Assembly: GCA_963762525.1 (NCBI GenBank)
Contig: CAVXKT010000011.1
Span: 124,001 to 188,000 of the forward strand
From: DATFDN01 sp963762525
GTDB lineage: Bacteria > Pseudomonadota > Alphaproteobacteria > Acetobacterales > Acetobacteraceae
Direction of reading: 5' to 3'
Length of the DNA stretch: 64,000 bases
The notes beneath the pieces are model-generated. The model searched no databases. It was not told the origin of the DNA and worked only from the letters and a program-made list of their open reading frames with translations. Each line of letters begins with the position of its first letter. Positions within the stretch are counted from its first letter, which is position 1. Below, piece by piece: positions 49,281 through 59,201 of the stretch. A program made the position numbers and the translations under genes.

Positions 49281-50570
49281 CGCGCGAGCAATTGCTGTTC
49301 GCGCGCGACCCGATCGACCGCCGCCAGTGCCTGCGCCGGCGCCTCCCGGCCGCCGGCCATGGCGCGCAGGTGGGCGGCGAGCGAATCGGCGATCGCCGGA
49401 TCGCCGATCACGTCAGGCTTGGCGACGCCGAGAGTGGTGCGGAACTGGTCGTAGGCGCGTTGCAGCGGCGTCGGCAGGGGACGATGCGGGGTAATCGAAT
49501 CCCATGCCGGCAGTCCCGCCAATGCGTCCACCGCCGTCTCTGCGCCGACGCCGGCAATGAGGTCATGCAGCACAATATGGGCGGCGCGTTCCACTTCCTC
49601 GGTCCCGGAGGCGTTGCGCGTGACCGCCCAGCCGACGTCGATGCCGCCGAGGGGCGGGCTCGGCCGGCCGGCGCTCGCGATTGCCGGAAAGCTGAACGCC
49701 CCGTACCTTGGCCAGCTCCGCGTCGGGATTCTCGGCCGAACGCATTCGGCCCAGCCAATCGGAGCCCTCCGCGCTCATGCCGGCATGGGCTTGCGCGAAT
49801 GCCGCCCGGGCCGCGGCGGCATCGGTTAGAAGCGCGTCTTTGCCGACAACCTTGCTGAACAGCCGTTGCCAGGAGCCGGCCGCACGGAGCATTCCCGGAT
49901 GCGTCCACACCGGCTGCCCGCCTTCGGCCGCCTGCAATTCGGTGGCATCGGTCTGCGCTACGATTTCCAGAAACAGCCCGATCAGCGCCCGATCGCTGCG
50001 ACCGGCGAGCGCCAGCGGGGTCAGATGCGCGGCGCGGAGCTTGGCGGCACCCTCGCCCATCGCGTCGAGCGTGGGCGGCGCGCCCGACAACCCGGCCTGC
50101 TCAAACGCCGCACGATCGAGCCAAAGGCTCCGCACCTGGGCGGTCATCGGCAGCAGATACAGCGTGTCGTCGCCCGGGGGATTGCCCAGCGCCGCTTCGT
50201 CCAACAACTCCTTGGGGAAGTGCTTGCGCCAGTCGGTGCCGAAAATGCCGTCGGCAGGGGTGGAGAGATCCTCCAGACTGCCGCGCAAACGCTGCATCGC
50301 CGACCCTGCGGGCAAGCCGATAATGTCGGGCAAGGTGCCGGAAGCTGCCGCCTGCCGCAGCGCCGGGAAGTACGTCGCTCCGGGCTGCACCACCGCGCGC
50401 AGGTCGATGTCGGGATGCGCATGCCGGATCGCCGCCACCATCTCGGCCACCAGCGACGCCTCCGGCCGCCAGGTCCAGAGCGTGATAACCACCGTCTCGG
50501 CCGCGCGCGCGGCCCCGAACGGCAGCAGCAGCAGCGCCAACAGCAGCGACAGGCGAACGGCGCGGGTCAT
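49277..50570 (-). CDS. extracellular solute-binding protein (sugar-type, family 1), frame-disrupted
   Basis: A periplasmic ABC-importer binding protein of about 430 residues with a signal peptide (LSLLLALLLLPFGAARA). Family 1 signs are VVITLWTWRPEASLV, a strand with RHAHPDIDLRAVVQPG, GTLPDIIGLPAGSA, and ALLTDAAAARAAFAQAHAGMSAEGSDW. A frame break near 49695 is followed by IASAGRPSPPLGGIDVGWAVTRNA. No permease or ATPase gene is near, and it sits downstream of rsmA after a 29-base gap, an unusual place for a sugar-binding protein. It is coupled to the retropepsin-like gene. Confidence 0.78.
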
Positions 50571-50599
50571 GCGTATTCCCCCGGGCGATGCCGGCAGAC

Positions 50600-51457
50600 T
50601 TACGCACCCGCCTCCTCGGCGTCGATGGAGCCGCGCGCACCAATGCTTGAGGCGTCCATCGCCGCCGCCAGCGTCTCAAATTCGGCCACGCTCAGCGTCT
50701 CCGCCCGGCGATCGGCGGCGATGGCGGCGCGGGCCAGCAGGGCTTCGCCGCCCAACGGACGAAGCGCGCCGCGCAGCATTTTGCGGCGCTGGCCGAAAGC
50801 GGCCGCGGTCAGCCGCTCCATCCGCGCGAGCAGCGCCGGCGACGGCTGGTGCGGGTGCGGCGCCAGCGCAACTACGGCCGAGCACACCTTGGGGGGCGGC
50901 ACGAAGGCCGCCGGAGGCAGGCGCAGGGCGATGCGGGCGTCGCACAACCACTGCACCAGCACCGCCAGCCGCCCGTACTCGGCCGAGCCCGGCGCGGCGC
51001 AGATGCGCTCGGCGACTTCCCGCTGGAACATCAGCGTCATCGCCTCGAAATCGCGCGCCCGCCGCAACCAGCCGATCAGCAACGGGGTGGCGATGTTGTA
51101 GGGAAGATTGGCGATGATGCGGCGGGGCGCCGGCGTCAACGCGGCCGGGTCAACGCTCCGCGCGTCCGCCTCGATCAAATGCAGCCGGTCGGGAAACGCC
51201 TCGATCAAGTCGCGGATCGCGGCGGCGGCGCGCGCATCGATCTCGATCGCGGTCACGCCGGCGCAGTCCGAAGCAAGCAGGGCCCGCGTCAGGCCTCCCG
51301 GTCCGGGACCGACCTCGATGACGTGCCGGCCGGCGAGATCGCCAGCCGCGCGGACGATGCGCGCGGCCAGGTTCTCGTCGAGCAGGAAATGCTGACCGAG
51401 CGCTCGCCTCGCCGACAACCCGTGTCGCGCGATGACCTCGCGCAGCGGCGGGATCAA
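50600..51457 (-). CDS. rsmA: 16S rRNA dimethyladenosine transferase (KsgA)
   Basis: Dimethylates two adjacent adenosines near the 3' end of 16S rRNA during small-subunit assembly; 285 residues. Motifs are ALGQHFLLDENLAARIV, HVIEVGPGPGGLTRALL (SAM binding), VTAIEIDARAAAAI, RIIANLPYNIATPLLIGWL (the NLPY motif), and MFQREVAERI. The predicted start is TTG 51457, whose codon overlaps the stop of the upstream surA gene (TGA at 51454-51456). Intact. The position directly after surA, without pdxA, differs from many proteobacteria. Confidence 0.94.
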   Translation of the reverse strand: MIPPLREVIARHGLSARRALGQHFLLDENLAARIVRAAGDLAGRHVIEVGPGPGGLTRALLASDCAGVTAIEIDARAAAAIRDLIEAFPDRLHLIEADARSVDPAALTPAPRRIIANLPYNIATPLLIGWLRRARDFEAMTLMFQREVAERICAAPGSAEYGRLAVLVQWLCDARIALRLPPAAFVPPPKVCSAVVALAPHPHQPSPALLARMERLTAAAFGQRRKMLRGALRPLGGEALLARAAIAADRRAETLSVAEFETLAAAMDASSIGARGSIDAEEAGA

Positions 51458-52793
51458 GTCCGCGCGGCGACCCGCGTATCCGCTTCGCCGTGCAGCTCGA
51501 TGCGCGCCTGACGGCGCAGATCCTGCTGCATTTGCCGCGACAGCAACTCCACGCGGGTCTGCAAAATCTGCTCCTGCACCTGCTGACGGGTGAGCTGGTC
51601 GAGGTTCTTCTCCTGTCGGTCGCAGACCATCATGATGGCGATGCCGTCCGGCGCCACCAGCGGTTTGCTCGCCTTGTCGAGCGGCAGGCCAGCCAGCAGC
51701 GCGCGGAATTGCGGCGGGTTGACGCCTTCGAGCGGCACCGCGCCGGGGTCGGCGGGGCGGGTCGAATGATTGTCTTGAGCGGCCTGTTCCATCTCGGCGC
51801 AGCCATGCACATGGGCGCTGATCGCTTCCGCCTTCCGCAGGGTCGCCATTTGCTGCGGCGTGGGAGCGGCGGGATCGAGTCGCGCGGCGAACGGCAAATA
51901 CACCTGCCGCATCGACAGCACCGTCGCCATTTCACGGCCGACCTCGCGCTTGGCGAGGAGGTGCACGATCGCGAGGCCCCCCGGCACCGCGATCGGCTCG
52001 CTGACCGCACCGGGCGGCATGTCGCGCACTATGTTCGCCACCGCCGGATCAAGCTGGCTCGGCTGCACCCAGCCCAAATCGCCGCCTTGCAGGGCCGATT
52101 GGCTCTGGCTGAATTGCGCCGCCACCACCGGGAAGGGAGCGCCGGCGCGGAGCTGGCGGATCACCTCCTCGGCGAAACGCTGCGCGTCGGCTTGGCGCGA
52201 CGGGTTCTCCACCGGGATGAAGATTTCGCCGGCGTGATATTCCGGCCTGCCCGCCTCTTGCGCCAGCGCCCGCGTGCGCGCCGCCACGTCGGCCTCGCTC
52301 ACCTTCAGCCGCTCGCCCAATGTCTCGCGCAACAACGTGGTCCAGCCGATCTCGGTGCGCACCTGGTCGATCAGGGTGGTGAAGCTGACGCCGTCGGCCG
52401 ACAGCTTGGCGCGCAGCGCGCCCGCCGTCATCGCGTTGTGGCCCTCGATCTCCTTGATGGCCTCGGCGATCTGCTTGTCCTGCACGACGATGTGGTGGCG
52501 TTCGACGTCCTCCATCCGCAGCCGCTCGTCGATCAATTGGCGGATGATCTGCGGGCGCAACCGCGCCAGCACCTCGGGCTGCTGCGGCAGGCCGGAGGAG
52601 ACGGCGAACAATCGCGCGCGATTGTCCACGTCGCGATTGGTGATGACCGAGCCGTTCACCACGGCGACGATGCGTACCGGCGCGAGCGGTGTCGGCGAGG
52701 GCGGATGGTGGCCGCAAGGCCGCCGATGCGGCGCCGGGGCCGGCGGCCAGCAACGCGAGGGCGGATAGCGGCGAGGCGAAGCGTGGCGGTCAT
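51454..52793 (-). CDS. surA: periplasmic peptidyl-prolyl isomerase / outer-membrane chaperone SurA
   Basis: Assists folding of outer-membrane proteins such as the neighbouring LptD. After a signal-like segment (ASPLSALALLAAGPGAASA, on another frame) comes the N-terminal chaperone domain RIVAVVNGSVITNRDVDNRARLFAVSSG and the parvulin-type region around GEIFIPVENPS, SQSQSALQGGDLGWV (the GGDLGW motif) and EPIAVPGGLAIVHLLAKRE. A second, poorly conserved parvulin-like part precedes the end. The ATG at 52793 needs at least one frame break in the first 40 codons. The stop overlaps the rsmA TTG. Confidence 0.87.
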
Positions 52794-52805
52794 GCGGGCA
52801 TCTCG

Positions 52806-55033
52806 CTACAGGGCCTTGAAGCCGAACTGGCCGATGGTCTTGAAGGTGAACTGGATCAGCACGGTGGTGGAGCCGTTGTCGCCATTGAGGTCGGTGAATC
52901 GCCTGGAGAACCGCAGATCGGCGATGAAGCACTCGTCTTCGTAAATGGCGTCGCCGCCGGCCGCAACCATCTTGCCGCGCGCCAAGTCGCGCCGCACGAA
53001 GCCGTTCAGCCGATAGTTGCCCCAGCGTGTGGCGGCGCCGACGGTGACTTCGTTGCGGGGAGTGAAGAACGGCGAGGTGGGCGGCGGCGGCGCCGCTTGA
53101 TCGTAGAAGTAATAGGGATCGTACGGAGTAACGATATAGCCGGCGGTGACGTTGAACACCGGCACGCCGGCGGTCGCCACCACCTCCTGATAGCGGCTGG
53201 CCAGCGTCTGGTGGTTCAGGCGGGCGCGGTAGGTCAGATCGAGCCAGCTCGCCGGGGTGAAGGTGGCGCGCGCCACCACGTCGGAGACGTTGTCGCGCAG
53301 TCCCGTGACCTCGGGCAGCCAGATGTCCTTGGTGGTCCGATAGGATTGCCCGATGATGCCGTCGAAGGCGGTGCCGCCCAGATACCAGGCGCCGTGCAGC
53401 GCCACGTTGGCGCGATCGCCGCCTTCCAGCCGATCCAGCCCGCCGAAGCGGTGAAAGCCGAACAGATTGGCGTCGGTGAAGTTGAAGATGTCCAGACTGT
53501 CCTCGTTCGGATATCGGTTCACCTGGCTGTCGCCCACCGCCGGCGAGACGATCAGCTCCGCCATCGGCTCGATGATCTGCGTGCCCCAGGCGCCGGAATC
53601 GCGCATGAACGGCCAGCGGAAATCCACCGCCGCGGCGGGCTGGGCGCGCGCATCGTCGATGCGGGAGGCGGTGCCGAAATTCGGTTGCTCGTTGAACTTG
53701 CTGGCGTTGTAGGCGGCGGCGTCGGCGTGCAGGCGCACCGTCCAGACGTCGCCGAGGGCGCCGGTGAACGGACGATCCCAGTTCACCGATTAGCGCGCCC
53801 GCGCTGGTCGCTGGTGCCCTGATCGCGCAGCACGTTGAAGTCGCTGGTCTGCAGCGACAGCCGACCGCCGAGCGCGTCGGGCTGGCCGAAATAGCTGTAC
53901 TGGAAGCGCGGCAGCACGAACGGCAGCCGGTCCTGGGCGATGGCGACGTTGACCGATTGGTAAATTTTCGAATCGAGGCGAGCATAGGCGCCCTCGCCGA
54001 AACCCTCGAGATAGACCGTGCTCGGCAGGATCGACGGATCGCCGCCGACGATGCTGCCGAGGTGGAAATTGTTCACGTAGTTCGCCGAGCTGGCACGCTC
54101 GACGGTAAAGCCGGTGCGCCAGGTGTCGTTGATATCGAACAGCCCGCGCAGATTGACCGTGCCCTGGCCGGAACCGCGGGTGTAGGCGGCGGAGGCGTTG
54201 AAATCCACGAACCCCGAATTGAACCGCCGGCGGTACTGCAGCGACAGTTCCGGCCCCGCCTCGCTGGTCAGCATCGGCGTGAAGGTGGCATCCGACTGAT
54301 CGTCGATCACCCAGTAATAGGGCTGGGCGAAGAAGGCGCCGATATGCGAGCTGACGCCGAACGAGGGCACGAGAAGACCGCTCTCGCGCTTGGCGGTCGG
54401 CGACGCGTGCCAGAAGTAGGGGAGATAGGCGACCGGCAAACCGAACATCTGCAATTCGGCGTCGGTGTACTCGATGCGCTGATGTTCCTCGTCGTCGGTG
54501 GCGGTGCGCGCGCGCAACTGCCAGAGCGGCGGCGCCTCGGGGTTCTTCGCGCAAAGATTGCAGGTCGAATAGACCGCCTTGGCGAGCTCGTCGACCAAGC
54601 CGCCGCTCCGCTCCCCGCCGTTGGCGGCCAGCCGTCCGTTGCCCGGCAGCAGCGCCCGCGGCTCGCCGAAGCTGCCGTTGCGGAAACTCCGATCCAGATC
54701 CGCATAGTCGGCGAACAGCACCTGTCCGTCCGGCTGGATCACGACGACATGGCCGCGCGCCACCGCCTCGCCGGTCTGGCGATTGAACGTCACTTCGTCG
54801 GCGCGCAGCACGACGCCGTTTTGCCACGCCTCGACATGACCGGTTGCCCGCACCAGCGACTTGTCGCGCTCATACTCCACCTGATCGGCGCTGAAAGTGA
54901 CCGGGGCGGTGCGGCTGATCGGCAGACGGCTGCTCGCAATCGACGAGAGCTGAGCGTATGCCGGCGCAGCGGCGATGGCGGCGAGCGCCAGAACGGCAAC
55001 GGCGCCGCCGCCGGCGCGCGGAGTGCGCACCAT
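52806..55033 (-). CDS. lptD: LPS-assembly outer-membrane protein LptD, frame-disrupted
   Basis: Beta-barrel that inserts lipopolysaccharide in the outer leaflet. The start ATG 55033 gives a signal peptide (AVLALAAIAAAPAYAQ). The N-terminal OstA/jellyroll part is clear: VTFSADQVEYERDKSLVRATGHVEAW, ADEVTFNRQTGEAVARGHV, then the barrel start PVAYLPYFWHASPTAKRESGLL. CNLC at about 54560 can supply disulfide Cys. The barrel continues after a frame break near 53790 as MNWDRPFTGALGDVWTVRLHAD to the typical aromatic end FKTIGQFGFKAL. Total about 740 residues, as usual. surA lies 12 bases downstream. Confidence 0.92.
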
Positions 55034-55035
55034 GC

Positions 55036-56145
55036 TCAGCCGTCCTCCATGTGCAGCAGCAGCGCCAACGCCAGCATCAGCCCGGCGGCGGTGGGCACCC
55101 AGGCTGCCAGCAACACCGGCACCGCGCCGCTCTGGCCGAACTCTTCGGCGAGCTTCGATATCAGAAACAGCGAAAATCCGGCCGCCACGCCGCCGCCGAT
55201 CATACGCCCGACGCCGCCGCGTCTCGACGGGCGCATCGAGAAACCGGCCGCCACCAACGCCATCGTGGCCGCGAGGATCGGCAATGCGAGCAGCGCCTGG
55301 AAGTGCAACCGGTGCCGAACGGAGGAGAAACCGGATCGGCTCAAGAGGGAAATGAAGCCCGGCAGCTCCCAGACCGAGAGCGTGTCGGGCGAAGCGAAAC
55401 TCTCCTGCACTCGTGCTACCGTGAGGTCGGTCGGCAGTCGGAGCGTGCCCGCGGGCTGCGGCAGTTGATCGGGGCGCAGGGTGACGGCGACGGGCAGGGT
55501 CCAGGCGCCCCCGGCGAGCATCGCCGACGCGCCTTCGACCCGGCTCAGCAACCGGTCGGCGCCGTCGAGGCGAAAGATGCTGACCCCCTTGGCGTCCAGC
55601 GTGCCTTGGTGGAGCGAGACGGCGTTAGCGTGCAGGATCGCAACCCCGCGCGGCGCGAGGCCATTGTCGGCTTGCCGCAACCAGAGCTGGCCGTTTTGCA
55701 GATCGAGCGGCCCGCCGCCGGTGGAAAGATGCGCCTGGCTCAGCGCCTCGGCGCGGGCGAACATGACCGACGACAGGGGGCTCACGGCGGTGGTGGCGAA
55801 GCCGCCGAGCAACAGCGCGCAACCCACCGGTGCGGCAAGGAACTGCCAGGCCGAGACACCCGCCGCGCGGGCCACGATCAGCTCCGAGGAGCGGGTCAGG
55901 CGCCAGAAGCAGAGAATGCCGCCCACCAGCACCGCGAAGGGCAGGATCTCCATCGAGATATACGGCATCCGCAATGCCGCCACCTCGCTCACCAGCCCGA
56001 AGGTCGCCTCGGCCTTGCCGACCGAGCGCCGCAGCAGTTCGATAAAGTCGAACAGGGAGACCAGCGCGGTCAGCGCCAGCAGCACGATGAGCACCGCGCT
56101 AACGAACTGACGGCTGATGTAGATGGAAAGGGTGATCGCCCCCAT
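55036..56145 (-). CDS. lptG: LPS export permease LptG
   Basis: Inner-membrane subunit of the LptB2FG ABC transporter that lifts lipopolysaccharide to the periplasmic bridge. The 369 residues start at ATG 56145 (MGAITLSIYISRQFV). There are three N-terminal helices, a periplasmic beta-jellyroll (about residues 110-270), and three C-terminal helices with ALPILAATMALVAAGFSM. The upstream lptF stop and its ATG overlap (TGATG), and lptD starts 2 bases after its stop, so the three are translationally linked. Intact. Confidence 0.94.
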   Translation of the reverse strand: MGAITLSIYISRQFVSAVLIVLLALTALVSLFDFIELLRRSVGKAEATFGLVSEVAALRMPYISMEILPFAVLVGGILCFWRLTRSSELIVARAAGVSAWQFLAAPVGCALLLGGFATTAVSPLSSVMFARAEALSQAHLSTGGGPLDLQNGQLWLRQADNGLAPRGVAILHANAVSLHQGTLDAKGVSIFRLDGADRLLSRVEGASAMLAGGAWTLPVAVTLRPDQLPQPAGTLRLPTDLTVARVQESFASPDTLSVWELPGFISLLSRSGFSSVRHRLHFQALLALPILAATMALVAAGFSMRPSRRGGVGRMIGGGVAAGFSLFLISKLAEEFGQSGAVPVLLAAWVPTAAGLMLALALLLHMEDG

Positions 56146-57293
56146 CAGGCCGCCCCGCGGGCAATGAATCGGCCGCTCCGCCGGCGCCGGCGCGGCGCCG
56201 GGCGCAGCATCGGTCCGAACAGCAGCCAGGCGCCCGCGACACCGGGCGCGAGCGCTTCCGCCCACAGCAAACCCAGCATGGCATTGTTGCGCGCCGCCAA
56301 GTCGCCGACCGCGAGCTGCAGCGCCACCAGCGTCACCACGACGACCACCGCGGCGAGCGGGCGCAACAGGCCGGCATGGCGACGAAACGTCCCGGTGAGC
56401 ACCGCGCACAGCGCCACCAGCGCGTAGGAGAGCGCGGTGAGCGGCGCCGAGAGGCGCTTATGCGCCTCGGCGATCCAACGCGGGACGTCCCTCGGGTTGG
56501 GCGGGTGGGGATCGAGCAACGCCCGCAACGGCAGCTCGGTCATGTCCGGCAACCGCGCGCCGGGCTGGGTGGCGTCGGCGAGGTCGATCACATTCTGCTT
56601 GAAGGTCAGGGTATTAAGTCGCCCCGTCTTGGGATCGATCTCCTGCCGGCTGCCATCCTCCAGGACCACTTCGGGTCCGTCACGGGTTTGCAGCAGCCGC
56701 CCGCGCTCGGCGAGAACGGTGGTGTGCTCGGGCAAGTGGCGGGCATCGTCGATCAGCACGCCGCGCAGCATACCGTCGCGGTCACGCGAACGGACATAGA
56801 CGGTTAGTCCGGGGGAAATCTGCGTAAACACGCCATCCTGGAGCAGGAAGGCGGCGATCTGATTGCGGATTTCCCACTGGAAGTCCCGGAACGCGCCCAT
56901 GCTGGCCGGGACCACCCAGAGATTGAGGGCATAGCCCGCCAGCGCCGCAACGACGCCGAGCGCCAGCGCCGGGCGGCCCAGGGTCAGCGGCGACAGCCCG
57001 GCGGCCCGCATCACCGTCAGCTCGCGATCGCCGGCCAGGCGCTGATAGACGAACTGCACCACCACGAAGGTGGTGATCGGCAGAATGACGGCGACGAATC
57101 CGGGCACGAGCAGCCCGGTCAGCTCCAGGAACACGCCGATCGAGAGGCCGTGATCGACCACCAGCTCGACGAAGCGCAGTGACTGGGTGAGCCAGATCAG
57201 CGCCGTCAGGCCGCCGGTAACGGCCAGCAGGCCGAGCAAAAGCTGTCGGAAAACATAGACATCCAATCGGGTGACGAGCGTGCCGGTTCGCAT
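56145..57293 (-). CDS. lptF: LPS export permease LptF
   Basis: Second transmembrane subunit of the same exporter, 382 residues. It has the expected order: two N-terminal helices with LDVYVFRQLLLGLLAVTGGLTALIWLTQSLRFVELVV, GLLVPGFVAVILPITTFVVV, a periplasmic domain with QDGVFTQISPGLTVYVRSRDRDGML, and C-terminal helices after APLTALSYALVALCAVLTG. It is the first gene of the envelope operon lptF-lptG-lptD-surA-rsmA; 112 bases upstream ends the polyketide cassette on the same strand. LptB, LptA and LptC are not in view. Intact. Confidence 0.94.
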   Translation of the reverse strand: MRTGTLVTRLDVYVFRQLLLGLLAVTGGLTALIWLTQSLRFVELVVDHGLSIGVFLELTGLLVPGFVAVILPITTFVVVQFVYQRLAGDRELTVMRAAGLSPLTLGRPALALGVVAALAGYALNLWVVPASMGAFRDFQWEIRNQIAAFLLQDGVFTQISPGLTVYVRSRDRDGMLRGVLIDDARHLPEHTTVLAERGRLLQTRDGPEVVLEDGSRQEIDPKTGRLNTLTFKQNVIDLADATQPGARLPDMTELPLRALLDPHPPNPRDVPRWIAEAHKRLSAPLTALSYALVALCAVLTGTFRRHAGLLRPLAAVVVVVTLVALQLAVGDLAARNNAMLGLLWAEALAPGVAGAWLLFGPMLRPAPRRRRRSGRFIARGAA

Positions 57294-57405
57294 GGACGGA
57301 TGGCTCTCCTGAGCGTGTGCCTCCTAGCAGCCCGTCCGATGCAACGCCAAGCGAACACCGCGCTTTGCTCGGGCCGGGATGACGGATGGGAAGCTCGAGA
57401 GGCTT

Positions 57406-58500
57406 TTAGAGCAACCCGCTTACGCACCGCATCCGCGCGGCGGCAAGGCCGATCAGGCCGGGCCAGGGCCGGCAAAGGCGGAACAGCCATGGCTGCGCCG
57501 TGCCGGCGGTGGCGAGATGATGCGCCAGCATGGCAACCCGCATGGGAGCGGAAAGCGCACGCTCCAGCTTGCGGTGATAGTCGCCGACCGACTTGCCTTC
57601 CCGCACGGTCCGGGCCGCCAGGGCGGCGCTGGTGAGCGCGATTGCCACACCGTCGCCGGCCAATGAGGGGATTACGGCCGCTTGATCCCCGAGCCGGAAC
57701 AACCCCGGTGTTCCATCGCGCCCGGGCCGGTGCAGATGCCCATAGGGCACGCCCGCGACCGCCAGCAGCCGCTCGGAGAGCGGCAAGGCGCCGGCAAGAC
57801 GTTGCGCCAGCCGCGGCGATGCGGCCGCGAGATGGTCCCGGAGGCCAGCCCACCCACCGGCGAGGAAGTCGCCCGCGCGGCGCTGCATGACGCATAGCAC
57901 GGCGCGGCCGTCCTCGACCGATTGCAGCCCCGCATAGCCGCCCGGCAGGAGGACCAGCTCGACGCTATCGGCGAGCGCGGCATGCTCCCGGGCGGACAAT
58001 CGGAGATAGGCTTTAAGCCCGATGGCGCCGCGCCCCCTGCCGGGCCGGGGCGCCCCGCGCAAATCGTGCTTGCCGGTCGCGATCAGCACGGTGTCGGACT
58101 CGAACTCGCCGGAATCGGCCTCGACGCGAAGCCGCCGTTGGCTGTGGCTTAGCCGTCGAACCGCGGCCCCGCGCCGGACGCGCGCGCCGGCGCTCCGGGC
58201 CGCCTCCAGCAGGGCCTCGTCGAGCACCCGGCGCGACAGGCCGATCGCTCGGAAAGGCAACGCCGCTTCGACGGTATGCCGACCATGGATCAGCCGCACC
58301 CGCCGGATCGGAACCCCGTGTCCGGGCTCGATCCCGAGGCCGGACAGGGCGGCCAGCGCCGGGCCGCTCAGGAAGTCCCCACAAACCTTGTCATGCGGCC
58401 CGCTGGTTCGCTCGAACAGGGTGACGTCGTGGCCGGCGCGGGCGAGATGGATGGCGGCGGCGGCGCCCGCCGGCCCGCCGCCGATGATGATCGCGCTCAT
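57406..58500 (-). CDS. FAD-dependent oxidoreductase of type III PKS cassette
   Basis: A 364-residue flavoprotein of the geranylgeranyl-reductase/monooxygenase superfamily. FAD sites are IIIGGGPAGAAAAIHLARAG at the N-terminus, then CGDFLSGPALAAL with the Cys typical of this group, and RLGDQAAVIPSLAGDGVAIAL (the GD motif) toward the C-terminus. It overlaps the methyltransferase gene by 4 bases (ATGA). By comparison with streptomycete phenolic-lipid clusters (PKS, methyltransferase, flavoprotein), it may hydroxylate or reduce the ring product. Intact. Confidence 0.85.
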   Translation of the reverse strand: MSAIIIGGGPAGAAAAIHLARAGHDVTLFERTSGPHDKVCGDFLSGPALAALSGLGIEPGHGVPIRRVRLIHGRHTVEAALPFRAIGLSRRVLDEALLEAARSAGARVRRGAAVRRLSHSQRRLRVEADSGEFESDTVLIATGKHDLRGAPRPGRGRGAIGLKAYLRLSAREHAALADSVELVLLPGGYAGLQSVEDGRAVLCVMQRRAGDFLAGGWAGLRDHLAAASPRLAQRLAGALPLSERLLAVAGVPYGHLHRPGRDGTPGLFRLGDQAAVIPSLAGDGVAIALTSAALAARTVREGKSVGDYHRKLERALSAPMRVAMLAHHLATAGTAQPWLFRLCRPWPGLIGLAAARMRCVSGLL

Positions 58501-59201
58501 GGCCGCGACAGGCTCACCCGGAACGGCAGGTGCCGGCGCACGGTCGCGCGTTCGGCGGGCAGCCCGCCGGCTTGCGCCAACGCGCGCAGCTCGGCCGGGC
58601 GGAACCCGCGGGCGATGGAAATCCGCCCGTCCTCGCGGACCAGTTCGTGAAACCGCGCCGCGCGGGCCAGGATCGGGAAGCCGACATGAGCGAGCCGATG
58701 GCGGTGGATATCGGCGACGAACCAGCCGCGTCTCGCGTTCGCCTCCTGCCAGGCGATGAACGCCGCCGCCTCCTTGTCGGTCAGGTGGTGCAGGAATTGC
58801 GAGCTGGTGATGAAGTCGAACGGCGCCTCGGGTTGGAAGTCGAACACGTCCGCCGTCACGAACGCGATATCGTCTCCCGCCGGGGTGGCCTCGCGCGCGG
58901 CTCGGGTCGCGAACTCGTGCCGATCCAGCCCGACCAGCCGCGCCGCCTTGCCTGCTCGCCGCGCCCATCGGCGCACCACGCGCAGGAAGTCGCCGTACCC
59001 GCAGGCCACGTCGAGCAACGAGAACGCCGGCAGATCGGCCGCCTGCCGGCGCAACCAGGCGAGCGTCGGGCCATGTGTAAGCGTCAGCCGATTGACCCCG
59101 GCGAGGTCGGAGAGGGCGTGCGCATATCCCTCATACTCGGTCAGCTCGGCGTCCATGCGCTCGGGCCGGTCGCTGCGGCGGGTGAGCGCGTCAGCCGGCA
59201 T
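58497..59201 (-). CDS. SAM-dependent methyltransferase of type III PKS cassette
   Basis: A 234-residue class I methyltransferase. Motif I is SLLDVACGYGDFLRVV (residues about 63-78), followed by RLVGLDRHEFATRAAREA as motif II, AFVTADVFDFQ, and PFDFITSSQFLHHLTD as the later motif. The fold is of the UbiE/class-I type, not the membrane methyltransferase seen in the streptomycete Srs cluster. It overlaps the polyketide synthase by 11 bases at one end and the flavoprotein gene by 4 bases at the other, so the three are one transcriptional unit. Intact. Confidence 0.86.
   Translation of the reverse strand: MPADALTRRSDRPERMDAELTEYEGYAHALSDLAGVNRLTLTHGPTLAWLRRQAADLPAFSLLDVACGYGDFLRVVRRWARRAGKAARLVGLDRHEFATRAAREATPAGDDIAFVTADVFDFQPEAPFDFITSSQFLHHLTDKEAAAFIAWQEANARRGWFVADIHRHRLAHVGFPILARAARFHELVREDGRISIARGFRPAELRALAQAGGLPAERATVRRHLPFRVSLSRP

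Noticed and set aside
51454..53985. An 843-residue frame joining surA with upstream sequence
   Set aside because: The N-terminal part is out of frame with lptD. Conserved lptD sequence runs in another frame over the same DNA.
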